From an uncultured Spirochaetales bacterium (GTDB taxonomy: Bacteria > Spirochaetota > Spirochaetia > Sphaerochaetales > Sphaerochaetaceae), in the NCBI GenBank assembly GCA_934276485.1, contig CAKQTE010000010.1, positions 1-5,778 of the forward strand: 5,778 nucleotides of DNA. Direction: 5' to 3'. This document shows positions 1 to 5,575 of the stretch, piece by piece (position 1 is the first letter of the stretch; each line of letters starts with the position of its first letter). A model generated the notes under the pieces. It worked only from the letters and a program-made list of their open reading frames with translations. It made no database searches and had not been told where the DNA came from. The translations under genes and the position numbers were made by a program.

Positions 1-120
1 AGGATGCTTCTTTCCTGCCACGCGCTCTGACGTAACCCTATAGAGATAGTAGCTATCTCCAATCCTCTTAACAGACGTTGATTTTTCCTTATGCTTCTCA
101 ACCCAATCAGGATAATTCAT
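1..120 (-). CDS. Transposase, N-terminal fragment (DDE type, IS1634-like), cut by window edge
   Basis: The minus strand reads open from an ATG at 120-118 to the window edge, giving 40 codons that begin MNYPDWVEKH and contain SYYLYRVTSER. This resembles the N-terminus of IS1634/IS4-like DDE transposases, which open with a short segment describing a charged, tyrosine-rich strand (…YYLYRV.S…) before the catalytic domain. The catalytic residues lie outside the window, so the family call rests on this N-terminal resemblance alone. The start is well supported: GGAG at 130-127 is six bases upstream, and a TATAAT box sits just before it. The neighbouring hairpin at 160-201 would block outside transcription from entering the gene, a common arrangement at IS ends. 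Whether the gene is intact cannot be judged. Another gene with a similar N-terminus is possible. Confidence 0.6.
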   Translation of the reverse strand, partial: MNYPDWVEKHKEKSTSVKRIGDSYYLYRVTSERVAGKKHP

Positions 121-126
121 TTCAGA

Positions 127-146
127 CTCCAGTAGTTATAATTATA
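127..146 (-). promoter_or_regulatory. Compact promoter and ribosome binding site of the transposase
   Basis: On the minus strand a perfect TATAAT box lies at 146-141 and a GGAG Shine-Dalgarno at 130-127, six bases before the ATG at 120. A start of transcription near 134 would leave a leader of only about 14 bases. No good -35 hexamer is visible at 16-18 bases: TTGATT at 162-157 is only 10 bases away. The promoter may therefore be weak, which is usual for insertion-sequence transposases. Confidence 0.45.
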
Positions 147-159
147 CACTACATCCAAT

Positions 160-201
160 CAAAAGAAAAGAGGAACTTCAGCTAAAAAACCGAAATTCCT
201 C
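160..201 (-). terminator. Hairpin with U-tract reading toward the transposase (insulating terminator)
   Basis: GAGGAACTTC (170-179) and GAAATTCCTC (192-201) form an arm pair with 9 of 10 matches around a 12-base loop. On the minus strand the hairpin is followed by TTTTCTTTTG (169-160), as in a Rho-independent terminator. No minus-strand gene lies immediately upstream, so its probable job is to stop antisense transcripts from the M28 side before they enter the transposase promoter. It may also mark the right end of the insertion sequence. The plus strand has no T-run after the hairpin. Confidence 0.5.
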
Positions 202-285
202 ATTTAAATGGCTAAAATTATCGAGCCTAATTTCTTCATGCGTTTATTCTGCACGAAAGAACAAATCATATATTATCTTTTGTGT

Positions 286-1665
286 ATGGATTTTAAGATT
301 AACAAGCTAAAGACATTGATTACAAAGTTTACTGGCGGCAAGAAACAGCCTGTGGAGAAGAAGTATGAAGAAACTCTTCGTTCTGCAAAGTTGTCTGAAG
401 ATGCTCTAGGTTTGCTGACAAATCTATATGAAACATTAGGGCCACGTCCTGCTGCCACAAAGGATTCAAGGCGTGCAGCAAGACAGATTGCTTCATTGTT
501 TGAACGCTATGTCGATGAGAAAGATGTAACGATCACAAGTGCGCGTATATATACCTCTATATCAAAGGGCGTATTGCTTTCCTTGATATTGATCACTCCA
601 ATAATCTTGTTGTTGAACATATTCAATCTTCCCCTTGTTTCGATGGCTATCATTGCTGTTTGGACTGCATCCTTTATATTGCAAATAAGGCGTAAGAGAA
701 ACGTATTCAAGTTCTTGATGCCATCTGATGAAGCTGCGAATGTCCATGCCGTTCTTGAGCCAGATGATCTGGTTGAAGAGACTGTGGTATTTACAGCCCA
801 TCACGATAGTGCAAGCGAGAATAAGATACAGAACTATCTGTCTTGGAGGAACTTCTCTTTGTATTATCTTCCATTCAGTGGTGTATGTGTGCTTACCATT
901 ACATCAATTGTGATGTTCATATTGGACTTACTATATGGGCATATTATTCCAGGCATTACTTCTGTAGGATATATTGTTTCATCAATAATAGGAGTGTTGC
1001 TATCGTATTCATCTCTCTTCTGCCTAAAATCAATGGGTTTGGGCTATGTAAAGGGTGCTGGAGACAATCTTTCGGGAGTGAGTGTTGTAGTTCAGCTAGC
1101 TAGGTACTTTGCATCCAAAAAGAAAGCGGGAAATGGCTTAAAGCATGTTCGCCTTATATTTGCATCATTTGATGGAGAAGAGTGTGGAATACAGGGCTCT
1201 GAGGCATGGTTCAAGAATAATTCGCATTTGTTGTTGAACGCAAAAGTGATCAACTATGATGGATTATATAAGGCAAAGGATCTTGCATTCTTAACACAGG
1301 ATGGAAATGGATTGGTGCCTCTTAATAGTACTCTTGCAATAAAGTGTGCAGAACTTGCGCATTCCATGGGATACAATATTGCAACAGGCAAGCTGGGAAT
1401 AATGGCAGGCGAGACAGATGCTGCGTCTGCTGCTAAAGCTGGCTATAAAGCAACAACTCTTACAAGTATGCGTCCTGAGACAAAGACTCCGGCTCATACC
1501 CATGATGATACTCCTGACAAAGTCGAAATCGATGCTTTGACGGAAGCTATTTCTGTTGGGATAAAGTTCGTTGAAAACGAAGATGAATTCTATAACAATA
1601 GAGGAAATAAGGATAACTCCTTGTCGTATCTAGAACAAAACAAGAAATATCGTCTTACAAAGTAA
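286..1665 (+). CDS. Membrane-embedded M28-family zinc metallopeptidase
   Basis: The protein is a predicted aminopeptidase-type metallohydrolase of family M28. Residues are numbered from an upstream ATG at 208 (485 residues). All five expected metal ligands can be placed: H198 and D200 in TAHHDSA, D286 in GAGDNLSG, E325 after the catalytic-base candidate E324 in FDGEECG, D351 in INYDG, and H430 in AHTHDDTPD. An LGPRP motif at 77-81 fits the N-terminal helix of the family. Four hydrophobic segments are visible, near 120-138, 142-160, 217-241 and 246-273. The second pair lies between metal ligands D200 and D286, so the catalytic domain is interrupted by a membrane hairpin. Substrate and side of the membrane are unknown. 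I prefer the ATG at 286 because the first 26 residues of the longer frame do not look like the family and begin next to the IS-end hairpin. Neither start has a Shine-Dalgarno. The 3' end overlaps the convergent YigZ-family gene by 11 bases. Confidence 0.85.
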   Translation: MDFKINKLKTLITKFTGGKKQPVEKKYEETLRSAKLSEDALGLLTNLYETLGPRPAATKDSRRAARQIASLFERYVDEKDVTITSARIYTSISKGVLLSLILITPIILLLNIFNLPLVSMAIIAVWTASFILQIRRKRNVFKFLMPSDEAANVHAVLEPDDLVEETVVFTAHHDSASENKIQNYLSWRNFSLYYLPFSGVCVLTITSIVMFILDLLYGHIIPGITSVGYIVSSIIGVLLSYSSLFCLKSMGLGYVKGAGDNLSGVSVVVQLARYFASKKKAGNGLKHVRLIFASFDGEECGIQGSEAWFKNNSHLLLNAKVINYDGLYKAKDLAFLTQDGNGLVPLNSTLAIKCAELAHSMGYNIATGKLGIMAGETDAASAAKAGYKATTLTSMRPETKTPAHTHDDTPDKVEIDALTEAISVGIKFVENEDEFYNNRGNKDNSLSYLEQNKKYRLTK

Positions 1666-2245
1666 GCTGTATTCTTCCTTGTCCGATTTCAAGAATACCT
1701 TGTTTTAGTTCTTCTACATTTGCTATAGGGATTCTTCCTTTTACGCTTATCCCGACCAGGAAGTCCTCTACAAGGTCCACCGCTTCAACTTTAGTCATCA
1801 AACGTTTTACGAGTGTGTAGAATTCATAATCCAATAACAGAGAGAATTCAACACGCTCTATTAACTCTTCCGTTTTAACTACTTTCAAGACTTCCTTTGT
1901 GCTATCTGAATAGGCTTTGACCAAACCACCCGTTCCGAGAAGAGTGCCTCCAAAGTATCTGATGATGCAAACAACTATGTTTGTGATTCCAGAGCCTTTG
2001 AGAACCTCTAGTGCGGGTCTACCAGCTGTGTTCTTTGGCTCTTTGTCATCGCTAGAAGAGTACATTGTGCCGTTGTCTCCTACAACAGCAGCATGAACTA
2101 CATGGTTTGCATTTGGATGAAGCTTTCTTGTAAACGAGACCATGTCGCGCGCCTCTTCCAGTGTCCTGACTGGATATGCAATAGAGATGAATTTGGATTT
2201 CTTTACTTCAATTTCTGCACTAGCTTCTTCTAACAAAGTCTTCAT
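1655..2245 (-). CDS. YigZ/IMPACT family protein (UPF0029)
   Basis: The 196-residue product matches the YigZ/IMPACT family in length and motifs. From the ATG at 2245 these are SSSDDKEPKNTAGRPAL (63-79), RYFGG (96-100) and GTGGLVKAY (104-112), the conserved core of the N-terminal UPF0029 domain. A smaller C-terminal alpha/beta domain (about 135-190) resembles DUF1949. Eukaryotic IMPACT acts on Gcn2/Gcn1 signalling. The bacterial role is poorly defined, with ribosome- or nucleic acid-related roles proposed. A longer frame begins at TTG 2275 and adds ten residues, but the family begins close to MKTLLEEAS, so the ATG at 2245 is preferred. Neither start has a convincing Shine-Dalgarno. The gene stands alone on this strand, separated from the upstream reductase by the palindromic segment, and its stop codon lies inside the end of the convergent M28 gene. 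The family call is very secure and the function is not. Confidence 0.93.
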   Translation of the reverse strand: MKTLLEEASAEIEVKKSKFISIAYPVRTLEEARDMVSFTRKLHPNANHVVHAAVVGDNGTMYSSSDDKEPKNTAGRPALEVLKGSGITNIVVCIIRYFGGTLLGTGGLVKAYSDSTKEVLKVVKTEELIERVEFSLLLDYEFYTLVKRLMTKVEAVDLVEDFLVGISVKGRIPIANVEELKQGILEIGQGRIQLTL

Positions 2246-2343
2246 GTTTTCATTGTACCAATTGACGTACTCCAACGGCTAAAGCCTGTTGGATTCTGGC
2301 CCTACAAGCGATGAATGCACCATAGTGGCGTCTTACTTCATCT

Positions 2344-2371
2344 TGGACCGCTGAGGCCCGTCCAGCCTCAG
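2344..2371. repeat. Two interleaved inverted repeats
   Basis: TGGAC (2344-2348) can pair with GTCCA (2360-2364), and CTGAGGC (2351-2357) with GCCTCAG (2365-2371). The arms alternate, so the stems are either mutually exclusive or part of a pseudoknot-like fold. The 7-base-pair stem with a 7-base loop is the stronger one. On the plus strand it is followed by TATTTATAA, too poor in consecutive T for a confident terminator. Confidence 0.5.
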
Positions 2372-2379
2372 TATTTATA

Positions 2380-2395
2380 AGTAGTCTGAACTACT
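2380..2395. repeat. Short perfect hairpin
   Basis: AGTAGT (2380-2385) and ACTACT (2390-2395) form a 6-base-pair stem closed by the four-base loop CTGA. It lies nine bases beyond the interleaved repeats at 2344-2371. There is no T-tract, so it is not a clear terminator. It may belong to the same folded RNA or element end as its neighbour. Confidence 0.4.
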
Positions 2396-2482
2396 GATAA
2401 TTATTAAGCAATCTTAAATTGTTCTTAAGCTAATTTATCACTGATTTTCAATAACAAATCCTTGTCTTTTCTTTATATTCTA

Positions 2483-2512
2483 ATTTTAACATTTATAATA
2501 ATTTAAGTTCAA
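2483..2512 (-). promoter_or_regulatory. Possible promoter for the YigZ-family gene
   Basis: In the AT-rich core the minus strand shows TTGAAC (2512-2507) and, after 18 bases, TAAAAT (2488-2483), which differs from TATAAT at one base. Transcription would begin near 2475 and give a leader of roughly 230 bases passing through the hairpins at 2380-2395 and 2344-2371. AT-rich DNA produces such matches by chance, so this is only a candidate. Confidence 0.2.
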
Positions 2513-2561
2513 TAAAATCGTCTTGAAAATAGGAAATTAATACAGATTCAGAGCCTCTCAT

Positions 2562-2592
2562 CCCACAGCTGAGCCCCGGGGCTTTCTCGGCT
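2562..2592. repeat. GC-rich palindrome directly after the reductase gene
   Basis: AGCCCCGGGGCT (2572-2583) is a perfect 12-base palindrome. It sits within a wider imperfect stem, AGCTGAG (2567-2573) with CTCGGCT (2586-2592), that reaches into the reductase stop codon at 2593-2591. On the minus strand an alternative hairpin pairs CCCCGG (2581-2576) with CTGTGGG (2568-2562), with one bulged base. No run of T follows on the minus strand, so it does not look like an intrinsic terminator for the reductase. The form resembles a single-strand-transposon end hairpin. Confidence 0.45.
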
Positions 2593-3469
2593 AGATATCA
2601 TAATTGTGTGAGAATATATTGTCTTTAGGTGCTTTTTGTCCCAGCTTAGCAGAGAGCTTATCTAGCCTAGAAATCAATTCATCAGGAATGGTGATGATGT
2701 GTTTATCCAAATGAGACTCTCTAGATGCTCCAAAGACAATGCTCTCGGGGTCCTTTTGCATGAGCCAAGAAAATGCGATATCGGAGTAGGAGATATCATA
2801 TTCGTTCTTTATAGCGTACATCTCGTCTCTTAGCGCTTTGTATTCATCCTTTCCTTCATTGAATATAAACAGATCCTTTCTGGAATCGTTGAAGCAATAA
2901 TCTCCTTCTTTTGCTAGTATTCCCATTCCTAGTGGCGAATATGCATATGTTTTAAGGCCAAGTTCTTTCTCTTCTTCCCAAGTATTTGACCACAGCAACG
3001 AAAGAGGTCGCTCGTGTATCGTTATTGGAAAGTCGTGAGCTACTTTCTGCAATAGTGTAAGAGGAAAGTTTGAAACTCCAATTTCTCTTGCTTCTTCTTT
3101 GTTTAGTATTTCTTCCAGTTCTTTGAGGCTTTTGTATAGCTCCGTCTCTTTGGTAGGCCAATGCAATAAAAGAGCATCGACATGATCTGTTGATAGTCTA
3201 TGCTTGACAGTTTCAAACTTCTTTTTCAGAGTTGGAACAGGCATGATCTTTGTTGTGATTTCAATCGAACTTCTTTCAATATTCATCTCCTTGATAGCAG
3301 ATGAAAGTAGATTATCAGCATTCTTGTAACTGAATGCGCTATCGAAAGACGTAATACCTTTCTTGATTGCACTTTTGATTATTCTTTTTCCTTCTATGGG
3401 AGAAAGAAGGGGATGAAATAATCCATCACCCATATTCCATAGTCCTAATGCAAGCTTACTCATCTTCAT
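2591..3469 (-). CDS. Aldo/keto reductase family oxidoreductase
   Basis: The 292-residue protein is a predicted cytosolic NAD(P)H-dependent reductase of aldehydes or ketones with the (beta/alpha)8 barrel fold. The catalytic tetrad is complete: D43 and Y48 in TSFDSAFSY, K74 in TTKIMP, and H103 in LLLHWP. GVSNF (131-135) and YSPLGMGIL (177-185) are typical strand motifs. FGASRESHL (246-254) matches the C-terminal cofactor-phosphate loop, suggesting NADPH preference. The length is slightly short of the usual 300-330 residues because the loops are compact. The substrate cannot be deduced. The gene starts inside the 3' end of the Nudix gene: ATG 3469 overlaps by 14 bases and ATG 3463 (MSKLALGL) by 8. 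With no good Shine-Dalgarno, translation is probably coupled to the upstream gene. The stop is followed at once by a GC-rich palindrome. Confidence 0.9.
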   Translation of the reverse strand: MKMSKLALGLWNMGDGLFHPLLSPIEGKRIIKSAIKKGITSFDSAFSYKNADNLLSSAIKEMNIERSSIEITTKIMPVPTLKKKFETVKHRLSTDHVDALLLHWPTKETELYKSLKELEEILNKEEAREIGVSNFPLTLLQKVAHDFPITIHERPLSLLWSNTWEEEKELGLKTYAYSPLGMGILAKEGDYCFNDSRKDLFIFNEGKDEYKALRDEMYAIKNEYDISYSDIAFSWLMQKDPESIVFGASRESHLDKHIITIPDELISRLDKLSAKLGQKAPKDNIFSHNYDI

Positions 3470-4382
3470 CTACAACAATCTTGCTGTCGAGCATTGTTCT
3501 GTCATCAAAGACAAAATACCCTTCAAACTTCTTTCCTTCTAGTGCAAGAGGAAGCCAAAGTCTATCGTCTTCCCACATCATTGAGTAGTCAATATCCTTC
3601 ACATTGCACCAGAATGGACGTGTCTCGTCACATTCATCAATTAGTGTTCCTAAGTATGAATAAGCAAAGAAAACATAACCGATCATCCTGATTCCTTCCT
3701 TGAATTGGAAATACAGTGTTCCAACTTCCTTTAAGTCAGACACATCAAGTCCTGTCTCTTCCTTTGTTTCTCTGAAAGCAGCTTCAACTTTCGTCTCTTC
3801 AAGCTCTATGTGTCCGCCTGGCGCATTGTGGTAACCTGTTCCCATACCACGTTTTTTCTCAATAAGAAGAACCTTATCTCCATCAAATAGATAAGTAAGG
3901 ACACATCTTTCCGTAGGCTCCCAACTTCCCCAAGGAACTTCGTCGACTTTATTTGCCTTTACGCAAGCGTTTTCGATCTCTTGTTGCTTTGTTGGCACTT
4001 TCTTCTCTTCTGCTGCTTTCGATTCTTTAGGGAATTGCTTTCTAAAGCATTCGACACATAGGTTTTCATCAACACCCATGATTTCTTTGTAGGAAAGTTT
4101 CTTCCCACAAGAAGAGCAATGCAACTTATATGGCCAGAAGTATTTTCTTAGGATTATTCCTACTGCAAGGCCTATTGCAAATAGGATGTAATCGATCCAC
4201 TCAGGAAGACCTTTGGAGAGTCTGAAGAACATCAAAAAATAGACAACAAGGAAATCGATGGCCCACCATAGTGGTGCTTTTCGTTTTTTGTCTGTATGAG
4301 GAAGCTTCCTCTGATATATATTCAAGAAAATGACAAACAATAAAAGGAATTCATAGAATCTGCTAAAAATACTTAAAAACAT
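3456..4382 (-). CDS. Membrane-anchored zinc-ribbon Nudix hydrolase, MTH1-like
   Basis: The 308-residue protein has three parts. Residues 5-22, 38-54 and 64-79 are hydrophobic segments, with basic residues between the first two (RKLPHTDKKRK). A zinc ribbon follows, with C89/C92 and C109/C112. After a charged linker (about 115-150) comes a Nudix domain (158-302). Its Nudix box is complete: G190, E196, R204, E205, E208, E209 and G211. The domain resembles human MTH1 (8-oxo-dGTP diphosphatase): N186 before the GG, ETRPFW (253-258), MWEDDRLWLP (269-278) with W270, D272 and D273 at the oxidised-base recognition positions, and FEGYFVFDD near the end. The likely reaction is hydrolysis of oxidised purine nucleoside triphosphates to monophosphates at the inner face of the membrane; a different nucleotide substrate remains possible. 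The membrane and zinc-ribbon extension is unusual. The gene heads a two-gene operon with the aldo/keto reductase. The ATG at 4382 has no visible Shine-Dalgarno. Confidence 0.88.
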   Translation of the reverse strand: MFLSIFSRFYEFLLLFVIFLNIYQRKLPHTDKKRKAPLWWAIDFLVVYFLMFFRLSKGLPEWIDYILFAIGLAVGIILRKYFWPYKLHCSSCGKKLSYKEIMGVDENLCVECFRKQFPKESKAAEEKKVPTKQQEIENACVKANKVDEVPWGSWEPTERCVLTYLFDGDKVLLIEKKRGMGTGYHNAPGGHIELEETKVEAAFRETKEETGLDVSDLKEVGTLYFQFKEGIRMIGYVFFAYSYLGTLIDECDETRPFWCNVKDIDYSMMWEDDRLWLPLALEGKKFEGYFVFDDRTMLDSKIVVDEDE

Positions 4383-4418
4383 GATATAACTTTAATTGAT
4401 TTATCAAGGTTTTGAAAT
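4383..4418. promoter_or_regulatory. Shared 36-base divergent intergenic region
   Basis: The Nudix operon and the Gfo/Idh-family gene start back to back here. On the plus strand TATAAC (4385-4390) and TTTAAT (4391-4396) each differ from TATAAT at one base, but no -35 match lies at the proper distance. AAGG at 4406-4409, nine bases before ATG 4419, is a weak ribosome binding site for the plus-strand gene. No clean minus-strand promoter is visible: TTGATA (4407-4402) and TATATC (4388-4383) are only 13 bases apart. At least one promoter probably overlaps a coding region. Confidence 0.3.
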
Positions 4419-5387
4419 ATGAAACGATTTGTTTTATGTGGAACAGGATGGCGTGCTGGATTCTATGTTAGAATTGCATCAGCGCTTGTTGAGAAATTTG
4501 AAATTGTTGCTATTTATACACGCTCAAGATCTCGCGCAGAAGAGCTTTCTTCAAATGGTCTCTTTGTTACAAATGATTTGAACCTTGCTCTTGAAAAAGA
4601 GCATGATGCTGTCATTGTAGCAAGTGGTAAAGACGGCTTTCTTAGTCTGTTGAAAGAACTGTCAAGAAGAGGAGAGACAATACTGTCAGAGACGACGTTC
4701 TCATCTTTGGATAGCGATTCTCTTTTTGTTGCTGAAAACATTGAAGGCTATACGCTAGAACAATATTGGCATACTCCTTTGTTTTCATCTGTCTATGCAG
4801 CTCTTCCAAATATTGGGAAGATTGAATCCGTATATCTATCGGGACTGCATAATCATCATGCAGCATCCATTTGCAGAAGACTGTTCCCTTATCCAATCCT
4901 TTCTTCAAAGACAATTCTTGAACGCAATGAGCGTATTAGAGTCACAGGAGATAGAGGTGGTTTGACTCATGGCAAAAACATGGAAGAGCGACTTCGCACA
5001 ATAAAGATGATTGAATATGAACAAGGCATATTCATAAATGATTTCACAAAGGGGCAGTATCACGACTATCGTCTCTGCCCTAGAATTGAGATCAGGGGAG
5101 AGAAGGGCGTAATAGACGAAAGAGGTGTGACATATATCGATGATGAAGGGTATCCAATAACACTTCTTTTTATCTTTAATCGAAGCTCAAATGTATTCAG
5201 CCTTGCCCCAACTCTTACACATATATCTCTTGGTGATAGGATTATATATAAGAATGAATATTACAAATGTGCATTCTCTGATGACGAGATAGCCATTGCT
5301 CATATGTTATCTGAATTTGCGGAAGGACGATTTGGATACTCATTTAAGGATGGAGTAGAGGATGCCCGAGTTGGAGCTCTATTGTAA
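4419..5387 (+). CDS. Gfo/Idh/MocA-family protein, GWRA subgroup
   Basis: The 322-residue protein begins with a Rossmann nucleotide-binding motif, GTGWRA (8-13), preceded by a beta strand (RFVLC). A second strand (VAIYTR) ends at T34/R35, where the adenosine ribose or phosphate would bind, which favours an NAD(P) cofactor. The family's usual EKP motif is replaced by SETTF (90-94), so the customary lysine is absent. EQYWHTP (114-120) and HNHHAASICRR (144-154) occupy the expected active-site side of the C-terminal domain. The C-terminus DGVEDARVGALL matches the closing helix of the family. These features fit a subgroup known to me from genomes of gut and environmental bacteria with ET in place of EK. 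A dehydrogenase acting on a sugar or polyol derivative is the default reading, but the substrate is unknown. The start has AAGG nine bases upstream. The gene is divergent from the Nudix operon and has no co-directional partner here. Confidence 0.82.
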   Translation: MKRFVLCGTGWRAGFYVRIASALVEKFEIVAIYTRSRSRAEELSSNGLFVTNDLNLALEKEHDAVIVASGKDGFLSLLKELSRRGETILSETTFSSLDSDSLFVAENIEGYTLEQYWHTPLFSSVYAALPNIGKIESVYLSGLHNHHAASICRRLFPYPILSSKTILERNERIRVTGDRGGLTHGKNMEERLRTIKMIEYEQGIFINDFTKGQYHDYRLCPRIEIRGEKGVIDERGVTYIDDEGYPITLLFIFNRSSNVFSLAPTLTHISLGDRIIYKNEYYKCAFSDDEIAIAHMLSEFAEGRFGYSFKDGVEDARVGALL

Positions 5388-5575
5388 TTGATGGATGACC
5401 TGAAATTGGAAATCATGAAAACAAGGAAGTCTTGATCAAAAAACCGATCATATTGATACTCATTATAAAGTTTCAAAGGAACATCTAGGCAAGCAAAGGT
5501 TCTGGGTTATGTATTTGTTTTCAACCAATAAGAGACCTCGATTAATATCTTGGGCTCATGGTTTCGTTTATTCTC
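5388..5575. other. 188-base convergent intergenic region, no gene recognised
   Basis: This gap separates the ends of the plus-strand Gfo/Idh-family gene and the minus-strand Rpn gene. A stop-free plus-strand frame (5419-5601) yields about 60 codons, but it has no plausible start with a ribosome binding site, matches no family I recognise, and runs into the Rpn gene. A small inverted repeat, TGATC with GATCA around an eight-base A-rich loop (about 5433-5450), is too weak to call a terminator. Neither flanking gene has a clear intrinsic terminator. Confidence 0.4.

Larger units (their letters stand above)
2276..2590. other. Gene-free palindrome-bounded segment, possible decayed IS200/IS605-type or MITE-like element
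   Basis: No frame in these 315 bases encodes a recognisable protein. The segment has three parts: a mixed-composition stretch (2276-2371) ending in interleaved GC-rich inverted repeats, a very AT-rich core (about 2372-2540), and a second GC-rich palindromic block (2562-2592) touching the stop codon of the reductase. The two blocks share an 11-base direct match with one difference (GCTGAGGCCCG at 2350, GCTGAGCCCCG at 2568). The minus strand of the right block reads GAGAAAGCCCC, hairpin, GTGGGATGAGAGG, which resembles the 3' hairpin of IS200/IS605 right ends and their omega RNAs. Several frames through 2276-2371 are broken by stops and could be a tnpB 3' relic, but no TnpB zinc finger or catalytic motif is visible. 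The mobile-element reading is inference. Confidence 0.35.

Noticed and set aside
1291..1503. Minus-strand open frame inside the M28 gene
   Set aside because: It is a shadow of the coding strand: it covers the conserved D351-H430 region, and its cysteine- and serine-rich translation resembles no family.
2276..2371. Remnant of the tnpB coding region
   Set aside because: Some frames give TnpB-tail-like strings, but all contain stops and no zinc-finger or RuvC motif is visible, so it is kept only as a possibility under the palindromic segment.
2572..2592. Intrinsic terminator of the aldo/keto reductase gene
   Set aside because: The palindrome is strong, but the minus strand continues with CAGCTGTGGG, without a T-run, so it fails the usual terminator form.
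4514..4914. Two minus-strand frames inside the Gfo/Idh-family gene
   Set aside because: They lie antisense to a gene with clear family motifs and show no motifs or start signals of their own.
185..5448. Shared string AAAAAACCGA near 185 and 5440 as a possible pair of element ends
   Set aside because: Ten A-rich bases recur easily by chance and the flanks do not match.
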